This document shows, piece by piece, positions 14,466-21,158 of a DNA stretch of 31,511 nucleotides. The first letter of the stretch is position 1. Each line of letters opens with the position of its first letter. Position numbers and translations under genes: made by a program. The stretch is from Parcubacteria group bacterium. GTDB taxonomy: Bacteria; Patescibacteria; ABY1; Buchananbacterales; UBA6539. The notes beneath the pieces were generated by a model. That model was given only the letters and a program-made list of their open reading frames with translations. It did not search any database and was not told where the DNA came from. The stretch is from contig NYZP01000020.1 of NCBI GenBank assembly GCA_002687175.1, positions 1-31,511 on the forward strand, read 5' to 3'.

Positions 14466-15326
14466 TTTCTGACACTTAGCGCAAAAATGAGTTCCCCTGC
14501 CGTTGAGTTTTATTTTTTTAATCTCTGCACCACAGCGCTGGCACTTTTGGCCTTTTTTATTGTAAACTTTTAAAAACTTAATCATCCTCCCCTCTTTGCC
14601 ATCAAGCTGGATATAATTACTGAACGATGTGCCTTTATTAGCAATTGATAATTTAAGAACTTCCGGAATACATTTAAATAGATCTTTGGTCTCTTTTTTA
14701 GTCAAGCTACCAACTCGCCTGGTTGGTTTTATTTTAGCTCCATAACAACTTTCATCAACATAAATATTGCCTAAACCAGCAATGATTGTTTGGTCTAATA
14801 AGAACTGTTTAACTCGTCTATTAGGAAAACGTTTTACAAAATTAGTAAAATTATCAAAAGTAAAACTCTTGGTCAACGGTTCTACCCCTAAACCGTTTGA
14901 TAATTCATCAACATAATCTTTATTTACTAAGCGCATCCAGCCAAATTTTCGTAGATCATTAAAGTACAGAGTAGTACCATCGGTAAAATTAATAATGACG
15001 TGGGTATACTTGTTTGGTAAATCTTGAGTACCCCCTTTTTGAGGATGGCCACCAACCACCATTTTGCCTTTCTTGGGATCAAAAATTAATTGGCCAGTCA
15101 TTTTCAGATGAACCATGAGATATCTTTCATTGGACAATTCAAAAATTAAGACTTTGGCTCGTCTTTTTATATTTAAAATCTTTTGACCTTTTAAATTTTG
15201 AGTGAAACTTTTAACGGTTAAAGGTAAAACCATTTTTGGCCAGTTGACCTTAACGGATTTGATTTTCTTTCCTTTGACCTTTTTTAAATCACGTTTTAAA
15301 GTTTCTACCTCTGGTAATTCCGGCAT
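14463..15326 (-). CDS. mutM: Formamidopyrimidine-DNA glycosylase (Fpg/MutM)
   Basis: Base-excision repair enzyme removing 8-oxoguanine and FaPy lesions with AP lyase activity. MPELPEVETL supplies the catalytic Pro2 and Glu3; Lys58 (NIKRRAKVL) is the conserved lysine; MVHLKMTGQL, TLYFNDLRKFGWM, LLDQTIIAGLGNIYVDESCY and GTSFSNYIQLDGKEG follow; the C-terminal zinc finger has Cys262, 265, 282 and 285 with the conserved Arg in NGRGTHFCAKC. 287 residues, complete. One odd point: an inserted piece at about 90-105 (GHPQKGGTQDLPNKYTHVI). It stands alone between small orphan genes; a weak TAGAAT lies upstream. Confidence 0.97.
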   Translation of the reverse strand: MPELPEVETLKRDLKKVKGKKIKSVKVNWPKMVLPLTVKSFTQNLKGQKILNIKRRAKVLIFELSNERYLMVHLKMTGQLIFDPKKGKMVVGGHPQKGGTQDLPNKYTHVIINFTDGTTLYFNDLRKFGWMRLVNKDYVDELSNGLGVEPLTKSFTFDNFTNFVKRFPNRRVKQFLLDQTIIAGLGNIYVDESCYGAKIKPTRRVGSLTKKETKDLFKCIPEVLKLSIANKGTSFSNYIQLDGKEGRMIKFLKVYNKKGQKCQRCGAEIKKIKLNGRGTHFCAKCQK

Positions 15327-15353
15327 AGTAGCTAAATTCTAACAAATTTAAGA

Positions 15354-15384
15354 TAAAAAAAGAAGCCGAGTTATTTTCGACTTC
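15354..15384 (-). terminator. Intrinsic terminator of the 15411 gene
   Basis: On the minus strand GAAGTCGA and TCGGCTTC form an 8-bp stem (one wobble) around a 7-nt loop, followed by seven T residues (15355-15361). Confidence 0.85.
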
Positions 15385-15410
15385 ACTAACAAAGATCAAA
15401 CTCTAAAAAT

Positions 15411-15794
15411 TTACTCCGGATCAGAACCACCACCTCCGGCAATCGCACCAGCGGCTTCAGGGCTCAGAGATTCCTCTGGGTTTAACTTATCTTCCTGTGC
15501 CATTAAGCATTTCAATATTGGGTTTGCCACACGCCTCAACTCGTCGATTATTGATTGTAGTAGTTGAGTCACCGAGAAGCCGGTCTGTTCGGCAATTTCC
15601 CCAAGGTCACGTTTCAAACCTATTGGTACAGCAACGATCTCTTTGGGCCAGCCAGCAGGATGCGGTGTCGCCATCTTCTGTACCCAGCTTGCGGCCAGTT
15701 TTTCTGCCTCTGTTCCTTTCTCTTTAGCCAATTCAGCTAAACATTTAGCTTGACCGGCATCTATGTCCACCGTAATAATCAATGTCTTATACAT
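15411..15794 (-). CDS. Small orphan protein with Gly-rich acidic tail, 127 residues
   Basis: A short strand (MYKTLIITVDIDAGQ), helix (AKCLAELAKEKGTEAEKLAA), an HPAGWPKEIVAVPIGLKRDL stretch, then a helix-turn-helix-like piece (LGEIAEQTGFSVTQLLQSII followed by DELRR) and a disordered Gly/Ala/Glu-rich tail (SLSPEAAGAIAGGGGSDPE). The middle resembles a ribbon-helix-helix or small DNA-binding module (regularly spaced hydrophobics and EQTGFSVTQLLQ), but this is only a guess. Ribosome binding site AAAGGAGGG with 7-nt spacing secures ATG 15794. Own promoter (15844-15872) and terminator (15354-15384). Confidence 0.75.
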   Translation of the reverse strand: MYKTLIITVDIDAGQAKCLAELAKEKGTEAEKLAASWVQKMATPHPAGWPKEIVAVPIGLKRDLGEIAEQTGFSVTQLLQSIIDELRRVANPILKCLMAQEDKLNPEESLSPEAAGAIAGGGGSDPE

Positions 15795-15843
15795 GATCGT
15801 CCCTCCTTTGATCAGTAAAAACTACTCCAGGTTATTTAAAATC

Positions 15844-15872
15844 ATATAACCACAAACAAAATTTTAAGTCAA
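15844..15872 (-). promoter_or_regulatory. Promoter of the 15411 gene
   Basis: TTGACT (15867-15872) and TTATAT (15844-15849) on the minus strand, 17-bp spacer. Confidence 0.7.
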
Positions 15873-15887
15873 TAAATTACATTATAT

Positions 15888-15916
15888 TTGACATTTCTTA
15901 AAAAATGATATATAAA
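15888..15916 (+). promoter_or_regulatory. Promoter of the 16017 gene
   Basis: TTGACA (15888-15893), 17-bp spacer, TATAAA (15911-15916). It points away from the 15844 promoter, with 15 bp between the two -35 boxes. Confidence 0.78.
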
Positions 15917-15940
15917 TAAATATCGTTCTTTTTGCATTTC

Positions 15941-15994
15941 CTCGAGTTTACTCGAGTTAATATACTTGGGCATAGATTAACCCTTAACTAAGGG
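15941..15994 (+). promoter_or_regulatory. Leader with two hairpins before the 16017 gene
   Basis: CTCGAG-TTTA-CTCGAG (15941-15956) is a perfect 6-bp stem and CCCTT-AACT-AAGGG (15981-15994) a 5-bp stem, both inside the roughly 94-nt leader. Either could control or stabilise this mRNA; no T-run follows, so they are not terminators. Confidence 0.5.
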
Positions 15995-16016
15995 CTGCGA
16001 GAAAAGTGAGTGTAAC

Positions 16017-16370
16017 ATGCAGATCACGTTCAATATTACAGAATTCCCCAGTTACGTCACGATTTTGCGAATTGTGACCAACACCAAGGAGCGAGGTCAA
16101 ATTGACATCGTTGTAAAACCGGAAGGAGGAACCGACAACGATCAATTTATGGTGTCAATTGAAATCGAAGCCATTGCCATCTACAACTCCCGGGCACGCA
16201 ACAATTTTCGCCGAGAGGATCGTGGTAAGAGAAAAATCTCGATCAATATTATAGGAAAGTCAAAAACTCCGGGACTGATAAGCAGAACCGACGACACCCG
16301 AGTTGAAGTAGAATTCTGGCTTGAAGACAAACGTGGAGTGTTGGGCGCTAGCGCTGCAAGAGCAGCCTAA
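16017..16370 (+). CDS. Small orphan beta-rich protein, 117 residues
   Basis: MQITFNITEFPSYVTILRIV opens a protein dominated by alternating strands (QIDIVVKPEGGTDNDQFMVS, IEIEAIAIYNS, KRKISINIIGKSKTPG, TRVEVEFWLEDKRGV) and ending ASAARAA. No signal peptide, no Cys. Family not recognised; the pattern suggests a small beta sandwich or barrel. The ribosome binding site (AGTGAG) is weaker than in the other small genes here. It has its own promoter, a structured leader and a terminator. Confidence 0.72.
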   Translation: MQITFNITEFPSYVTILRIVTNTKERGQIDIVVKPEGGTDNDQFMVSIEIEAIAIYNSRARNNFRREDRGKRKISINIIGKSKTPGLISRTDDTRVEVEFWLEDKRGVLGASAARAA

Positions 16371-16386
16371 AAGCCTAAACCAATAC

Positions 16387-16417
16387 GAGCACTGAAGTAA
16401 CAGTGCTCTTTTTTTAT
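16387..16417 (+). terminator. Intrinsic terminator of the 16017 gene
   Basis: GAGCACTG (16387-16394) pairs with CAGTGCTC (16401-16408) around AAGTAA, followed by a long T-run. The same stem is reused at 16721. Confidence 0.93.
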
Positions 16418-16446
16418 TTGACAATAATAAAATAAAACTTTAATAT
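16418..16446 (+). promoter_or_regulatory. Promoter of the 16484 gene
   Basis: TTGACA (16418-16423), 17-bp spacer, TAATAT (16441-16446). It begins directly where the preceding terminator's T-rich stretch ends. Confidence 0.75.
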
Positions 16447-16483
16447 TTAAATAATTAGCACCTTCAAAGCCGAGGAGAAAACA

Positions 16484-16705
16484 ATGACTACATGTCCTGT
16501 TTGTCAAACAAGCAATCGCTGTCCAGGTTGTGGTACTTGTTCCCGTTGTAATGAGATTCTTGATCTGTACGTTGGCTATCCAGAATGTATAGTCTGCGTG
16601 GCCAAAAGCCAAACAAAAAAACCGAAACCTGTTAGACTTGTTATTTCGGGCTTAAGGCCTGCTCCATCAATTGGTGCACTGGATGAACTACAACTGGTAC
16701 ACTAA
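16484..16705 (+). CDS. Small Cys-rich (zinc ribbon-like) protein, 73 residues
   Basis: The first 38 residues hold eight Cys in CxxC pairs: CPVC (4,7), CPGC (13,16), CSRC (19,22) and CIVC (35,38), enough for two zinc sites. The remainder is short and basic (KSQTKKPKPVRLVISGLRPA). Zinc ribbons of this kind bind RNA, DNA or protein; nothing more specific is visible. Ribosome binding site GAGGAG with 6-nt spacing fixes ATG 16484. Own promoter and terminator. Confidence 0.8.
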   Translation: MTTCPVCQTSNRCPGCGTCSRCNEILDLYVGYPECIVCVAKSQTKKPKPVRLVISGLRPAPSIGALDELQLVH

Positions 16706-16720
16706 TAACATCGAGCTTTT

Positions 16721-16750
16721 GAGCACTGAAATTCCAGTGCTCTTTTTTTA
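16721..16750 (+). terminator. Intrinsic terminator of the 16484 gene
   Basis: GAGCACTG (16721-16728) pairs with CAGTGCTC (16735-16742), followed by seven T residues. The stem is identical to that at 16387-16408. Confidence 0.93.
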
Positions 16751-16766
16751 TTATGTTGTTTTAAAC

Positions 16767-16840
16767 TTGTCATTCCCGCGAAAGCGGGAATCCAGGCTAC
16801 GAGGTACAAAACTGGATGCCCGCTTGCGCGGGCATGACAA
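16767..16840. mobile_element. MITE-like palindromic repeat, 74 bp
   Basis: The ends TTGTCATTCCCGCG and CGCGGGCATGACAA are 14-bp inverted repeats with one mismatch. Inside are two GC-rich hairpins (ATTCCCGCGAAAGCGGGAAT; TGCCCGCTTGCGCGGGCA) and a TCCAG/CTGGA pair. G+C is much higher than the surroundings. Elements of this design, with ATTCCC...GGGAAT cores, occur as dispersed repeats in several bacteria (for example neisserial dRS3). It lies 5 bp after the secA stop and may double as its terminator. No transposase is encoded. Confidence 0.75.
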
Positions 16841-16845
16841 AATGA

Positions 16846-19611
16846 TTACGCTCCGTGACACTTCTTAAACTTCTTGCCTGACCCACACGGACAAGCATCA
16901 TTACGACCGACTTTTTTGCCATCATAGTGACTTTTGTCGTCTATTGGCGCTGTAGAGTCACGCTGTTCAACTTCACGCTGTTGCGGAGTTTTACCCTGAG
17001 GTTGTTGTGCTTGAGCAGCCTGGGCAATGCCAGACTGACCAGCTTGCATGGTTTTTGACGGCGCTTGAAAAGTTAAGCCCGGAATTTGATTGGTAGCTAT
17101 TGATGGCGCTAATTTTTGAGCCGCACCTATTTTGTAAACACTATAAACTAATTGTTTACGAATTAAGCCAACCAGTTCTTGAAATAGACTAAAGGCTTCT
17201 TTTTTATACTCTACTAATGGATCTCGTTGACCATAACCACGCAAGCCAATGCCTGTTCTCATGTGATCAAGGGCCTCTAAGTGCTCAATCCACAAAGTAT
17301 CAATGCTGCGTAGCATCATCCCTTTTTCAATAGTCCTCATAGCATCTTCCTTGTCTAAAGACTCAACCAGTTGTTTTTCTATTTCATTGTATTTTTCTAC
17401 AGCTAATTTAAATAAATAACCTCTTAAGCGACCGCGGGAAGTTTTATCTTCAATATCATCACCAGCATCAGCGGCAATGTCTTGTAATTTTAGTCGAACG
17501 TTTCCCTTTTTAGGAATTGTAAAAATAGTATTTACCACTTCATAAATTTCATCAATATTCCAAGCATCTTCATTCTCCGATGCTGTGTGAAAATTTATGA
17601 CATCAGTAATTTCTTCTTTAACTTGAGTTAAAGCTTGATCTTTCAGATCAACTTCGCCTAAAATATCTTTTCGCCTTTTATAAATACTTTCCCGTTGGCG
17701 GTTTAGCACATCATCATATTCCACTAAATGTTTTCGAGTATCAAAATGAAAACCTTCCACTTTCTTCTGAGCTGCTTCTAAGGACTTGGAAATCATCTTG
17801 TTCTCAATTGGCATGTCATCAGGTACTTTTAGGGTTTCCATTACTTTTTTTATCTTTTCCGCACCAAAAATGCGCATCAAATCATCGTCTAGAGAAACGT
17901 AAAACTGTGATTCACCAGGATCTCCCTGACGACCACCACGACCACGCAACTGATTATCAATTCGACGAGATTCGTGACGTTCAGTACCTAAAATAAATAA
18001 ACCACCAAGTTCTTTGACCTTTTTTTCTTCCTCGGCATCAAATGGGTCACCACCAAGCTTAATGTCCACTCCCCGACCAGCCATGTTAGTCGCCACAGTC
18101 ACTGAACCAGTTTTACCAGCTTGGGCAATAATAGTAGCTTCTTTTTCGTGTTGCTTAGCGTTTAAAATATTGGCTTCCACGCCTTCTCGAGCTAACATTT
18201 GTCCCAAGATCTCATTTTTTTCAATTGAAATTGTACCGATCAATACGGGCTGTCCTTTTTCTTGTCTAGCTTTAACTTCTTTGGCAATGGCTTGAAATTT
18301 AGCTTCTTCATTTTTGTAAATCTTATCTGTTAAATCCTTACGAGCCATTGGTTTATTGGTTGGAATAACAATAACGTCAAGACCATAAATCTTAAAAAAC
18401 TCTTCTTTCTCCGTTTCGGCCGTACCAGTCATACCGGATAAGCGATTGTAAAGACGAAAATAATTTTGAAAAGTAATGGTCGCTAAAGTTCGTGATTCTC
18501 GTTGTACTTCCACTCCTTCTTTAGCTTCAATCGCCTGATGTAAACCTTCACTGTAACGACGGCCTTGCATTAACCGACCAGTGAATTCGTCAACAATTAC
18601 GACTTCACCTTCTTTGACCACGTAGTCCTTATCAAGTTTAAATAAAGCATGGGCTTTAAGCGCTTGTTCAATGTGATGAACTTCCGATACTCCCCGATCA
18701 GTATAGATATTTTCAATACCTAGCAATTTTTCCATTTTAGCAATACCGTCTTCGGTCATGGTTGTTGCTTTCATCTTCTCGTCAATATTATAATCTTCAT
18801 TTTCTACAAGTTGAGTTACCAGCTTGGCAAATTGACGATACTTATCTGTTGATTCCATGTCTGGCGCTGAAATGATAAGTGGTGTTCTAGCCTCATCAAT
18901 TAAAATACTGTCCACTTCGTCAACAATCGCAAAATTAAGTTCACGTTGAGCTGCCTTATCCAGTTCCTGAACCATATTATCACGCAGATAATCAAAACCA
19001 AATTCATTGTTTGTTCCGTAGGTAATGTCTGCATCATAGGCTTCCTTGCGAGTGACTGGTTTTAGGTGAACTAAACGCTCATCAGTGGCATTATCATCGG
19101 TAAAATCTGAATCATATAAAAAAGCTTGATCATGAATAATAACAGCGACTGATAATCCTAAAAAATTATAAATTGGTCCCATCCAACCACAGTCACGACG
19201 AGATAAATAGTCATTAACTGTTACTAAGTGACAACCTTTACCATCCAAAGCATTCAGATATAAAGGTAAAGTGGCGGTTAAAGTTTTACCTTCACCAGTT
19301 TTTTGTTCAGCAATATTCCCTTGATTTAACACCATACCGCCAAGTAATTGAACATCAAAGTGACGCATTTTTAATGTCCGCTTGGAGGCTTCACGAACGG
19401 CCGCAAAAGCCTCTGGTAAAATGTCGTCTAAAGACTTGTCTTTTTTTAATTCTTCGCGGAACTTTGCTGTTTGTTGTTTTAATTCCTCATCAGAAAAAGA
19501 CTCGAATTTTTCTTCGAGCTTGTTAATTTGATCAACTACTGGACGAATCTTTTTTAAGAATCGCTCATTAGGATCACCAAAAAGTTTATCTAATTTATCA
19601 ATAACCGCCAT
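16846..19611 (-). CDS. secA: Preprotein translocase ATPase SecA
   Basis: Motor ATPase that drives unfolded preproteins through SecYEG. Walker A is TGEGKTLTA with GEGKT at 106-110; the DEAD-type box is VDEVDSILIDEARTPLII; later motifs VTVATNMAGRGVDIKLGG and RRIDNQLRGRGGRQGDPG are complete. The C-terminus has the zinc-binding SEC-C motif NDACPCGSGKKFKKCHG (Cys907, 909, 918, His919), preceded by a Gln/Ala-rich linker. At 921 residues it is near the usual length. A CPR-style insert (FLYDSDFTDDNATDERLVHL) lies after the second helicase region. ATG 19611 has no Shine-Dalgarno site; the promoter at 19646-19674 leaves a leader of about 30 nt containing a hairpin. Confidence 0.98.
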   Translation of the reverse strand: MAVIDKLDKLFGDPNERFLKKIRPVVDQINKLEEKFESFSDEELKQQTAKFREELKKDKSLDDILPEAFAAVREASKRTLKMRHFDVQLLGGMVLNQGNIAEQKTGEGKTLTATLPLYLNALDGKGCHLVTVNDYLSRRDCGWMGPIYNFLGLSVAVIIHDQAFLYDSDFTDDNATDERLVHLKPVTRKEAYDADITYGTNNEFGFDYLRDNMVQELDKAAQRELNFAIVDEVDSILIDEARTPLIISAPDMESTDKYRQFAKLVTQLVENEDYNIDEKMKATTMTEDGIAKMEKLLGIENIYTDRGVSEVHHIEQALKAHALFKLDKDYVVKEGEVVIVDEFTGRLMQGRRYSEGLHQAIEAKEGVEVQRESRTLATITFQNYFRLYNRLSGMTGTAETEKEEFFKIYGLDVIVIPTNKPMARKDLTDKIYKNEEAKFQAIAKEVKARQEKGQPVLIGTISIEKNEILGQMLAREGVEANILNAKQHEKEATIIAQAGKTGSVTVATNMAGRGVDIKLGGDPFDAEEEKKVKELGGLFILGTERHESRRIDNQLRGRGGRQGDPGESQFYVSLDDDLMRIFGAEKIKKVMETLKVPDDMPIENKMISKSLEAAQKKVEGFHFDTRKHLVEYDDVLNRQRESIYKRRKDILGEVDLKDQALTQVKEEITDVINFHTASENEDAWNIDEIYEVVNTIFTIPKKGNVRLKLQDIAADAGDDIEDKTSRGRLRGYLFKLAVEKYNEIEKQLVESLDKEDAMRTIEKGMMLRSIDTLWIEHLEALDHMRTGIGLRGYGQRDPLVEYKKEAFSLFQELVGLIRKQLVYSVYKIGAAQKLAPSIATNQIPGLTFQAPSKTMQAGQSGIAQAAQAQQPQGKTPQQREVEQRDSTAPIDDKSHYDGKKVGRNDACPCGSGKKFKKCHGA

Positions 19612-19645
19612 AATTTATATAAAAAAGCAGTTTAACTGCTTTGAC

Positions 19646-19674
19646 ATTATAGTATATTTTTTTAATCTTGACAA
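19646..19674 (-). promoter_or_regulatory. secA promoter
   Basis: TTGTCA (19669-19674) and TATAAT (19646-19651) on the minus strand, 17-bp spacer. The -35 box overlaps that of the divergent 19668 promoter. The start near 19640 falls at a small stem (AAAGCAGT/ACTGCTTT, 19624-19642), so this hairpin would sit at the very 5' end of the mRNA and perhaps protect it. Confidence 0.78.
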
Positions 19675-19696
19675 GAGTAAATATATCAGATAGAAT
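19668..19696 (+). promoter_or_regulatory. Promoter of the 19746 receiver gene
   Basis: TTGACA (19668-19673), 17-bp spacer, TAGAAT (19691-19696). Its -35 box shares five bases with the secA -35 box. Confidence 0.78.
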
Positions 19697-19745
19697 ACAT
19701 TTTTGGTCATTTTGGGTTAGTAAAACAATCTCATGGAGGGAGATT

Positions 19746-20105
19746 ATGAGCAAGATTCTCGTAGTTGATAGTGACTCACAAACACGAAATTTATGTAAAT
19801 TGATCCTCGAAGAAATGGGTCATGAAGTAACGGCTGTCAACAAAAGTCAGCAAGCACTAACATCATGTGAGACAAATAATTTTGATTTGCTAATTATAGA
19901 CTTGGATACAGACAGACCAAGCAGATCAAAGCTCTTCGCCGGTATTCAAGAACAAGGATTTACCGGTCGCGCTATAGCAATTTGTGGATCAGGGACCGAA
20001 GCTAAAAAAATAGCCAGTCTCAAAGAAAATGGTTTTTCCGACGTCTTGGTTAAAGTATTTGATAATCAAACATTAGAAAAGGCTGTCAACGAAGCTTTGG
20101 CCTAG
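19746..20105 (+). CDS. Receiver-only response regulator-like protein
   Basis: 119 residues, one CheY-like domain. The acidic pair is Asp8/Asp10 (VVDSDSQ), the phosphoacceptor Asp52 (LLIIDLDTD), and the conserved Lys is Lys103 (DVLVKVF). The switch position is in AICGSGT (Ser82), so phosphorylation seems possible. The usual DxxMP after the Asp is replaced by DLDTDRP. No output domain. ATG 19746 has a strong ribosome binding site (GGAGGGAG); the frame's extension back to 19668 is spurious, since it starts within the -35 box. It stands alone between secA and murB, with its own promoter and terminator, and is only distantly similar to the 3174 receiver. Confidence 0.85.
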   Translation: MSKILVVDSDSQTRNLCKLILEEMGHEVTAVNKSQQALTSCETNNFDLLIIDLDTDRPSRSKLFAGIQEQGFTGRAIAICGSGTEAKKIASLKENGFSDVLVKVFDNQTLEKAVNEALA

Positions 20106-20133
20106 TAGGTACGAAATCTACGAAGCCAATCAT

Positions 20134-20163
20134 AAGAGTAACTCAAGGGTTACTCTTTTTTCT
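20134..20163 (+). terminator. Intrinsic terminator of the 19746 gene
   Basis: AGAGTAAC (20135-20142) pairs with GTTACTCT (20149-20156) around TCAAGG, followed by a T-run. It lies 15 bp from the murB stop on the other strand. Confidence 0.9.
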
Positions 20164-20177
20164 TTAAAAAACTTTCT

Positions 20178-21158
20178 TTAAAAACCAAGATACTGAACTT
20201 CTTCCATTAACTGAATACCCAGCTCATTTCTTACTCTCATTTTAATGTCGGAAATGAGCATAATCACGTGTTCGGCTTTGGCTTCGCCAGTATTTACTAC
20301 AAAGGCTCCGTGCTTTTCCGAAACTTGGGCACCACCGATTGTTTTACCTTTTAGCCCTAGTCTATCTAAGATATAACTAACTGGTAGCTTATCAAACTTA
20401 GTGGCTTCGGCATATTCTTCTTCAGTAATATCCAAACCTTTAATCACTTTGGCTTTATCAACTTTAATTTTTGTTAAATCAATATTTTTGAAAACACAGC
20501 CAGAGTTTGGTAAATCTAATGGTTGAGTATTTTCCCGCCGATCATTATAAATTTTAACCTGGTCTTTGTCTTTTTTTACTTCTTCAGTGCTACCTTTTTT
20601 TAATTTTAGATTAACCGCCACCACAATCATCCCGGGAGTTTCTTTAATAACACTGTGACGATATTTGAATCCCAATTTATCGGCTGTAAAATTATTAACT
20701 TTTCCTTTTTGATAAATTTCAACTGATTCAGTGATGTCAGACATTGCTTTACCATAGGCTCCGGCATTACCTCTAATTGCTCCACCAATTGTGCCTGGTA
20801 ATCCTGCTGCCCAAGGCCAACCAACCAGACTGGATTCTAAAGTTTTATCTAAGACATCAACCACTAATGCTCCGGATTCAGTATAAACTTTATCATCTGT
20901 AATTTTAAAAGTAGTATTACTTTGTTTTATTGTTAAGCCATCAAGACCTTGATCAGACACCAATAAATTACTGCCACCACCAAGTAAAAAATAGTCAATT
21001 TTTAATTCCTCAGCGGTTTGCAAGGCTTTCACTAAATCATCTTTGGTTTTAGCTTCAAAAAAATATTTAGCTGGTCCACCTATTTTAAAAGTGGTGTGAC
21101 TGGCCAATGATTCATTCTCTGTAACTTCGCCTAATTTTTGTTTAAGTTGATCAATCAT
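20178..21158 (-). CDS. murB: UDP-N-acetylenolpyruvoylglucosamine reductase MurB
   Basis: FAD enzyme forming UDP-MurNAc, the first committed wall precursor. FAD-domain motifs: TTFKIGGPAKYFFEA, FLLGGGSNLLVSD and AAGLPGTIGGAIRGNAGAYG; the substrate end has YRHSVIKE, NSGCVFKN with the catalytic Ser (usually AGSxFKNP), IGGAQVSEKHGAFVVN and the final EEVQYLGF with the catalytic Glu. 326 residues, normal for the short (type II-like) form. It overlaps murC by 4 bp (ATGA) and is the last gene of the right-hand wall operon. Confidence 0.97.
   Translation of the reverse strand: MIDQLKQKLGEVTENESLASHTTFKIGGPAKYFFEAKTKDDLVKALQTAEELKIDYFLLGGGSNLLVSDQGLDGLTIKQSNTTFKITDDKVYTESGALVVDVLDKTLESSLVGWPWAAGLPGTIGGAIRGNAGAYGKAMSDITESVEIYQKGKVNNFTADKLGFKYRHSVIKETPGMIVVAVNLKLKKGSTEEVKKDKDQVKIYNDRRENTQPLDLPNSGCVFKNIDLTKIKVDKAKVIKGLDITEEEYAEATKFDKLPVSYILDRLGLKGKTIGGAQVSEKHGAFVVNTGEAKAEHVIMLISDIKMRVRNELGIQLMEEVQYLGF

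Noticed and set aside
16671..16868. Plus-strand frame of 65 codons through the MITE-like repeat
   Set aside because: It runs over the 16721 terminator and the palindrome into the end of secA; no ribosome binding site.
19624..19642. Hairpin before secA as a transcription attenuator
   Set aside because: The predicted secA start site falls within or at the hairpin, so it would be at the 5' end and could not terminate a nascent leader.
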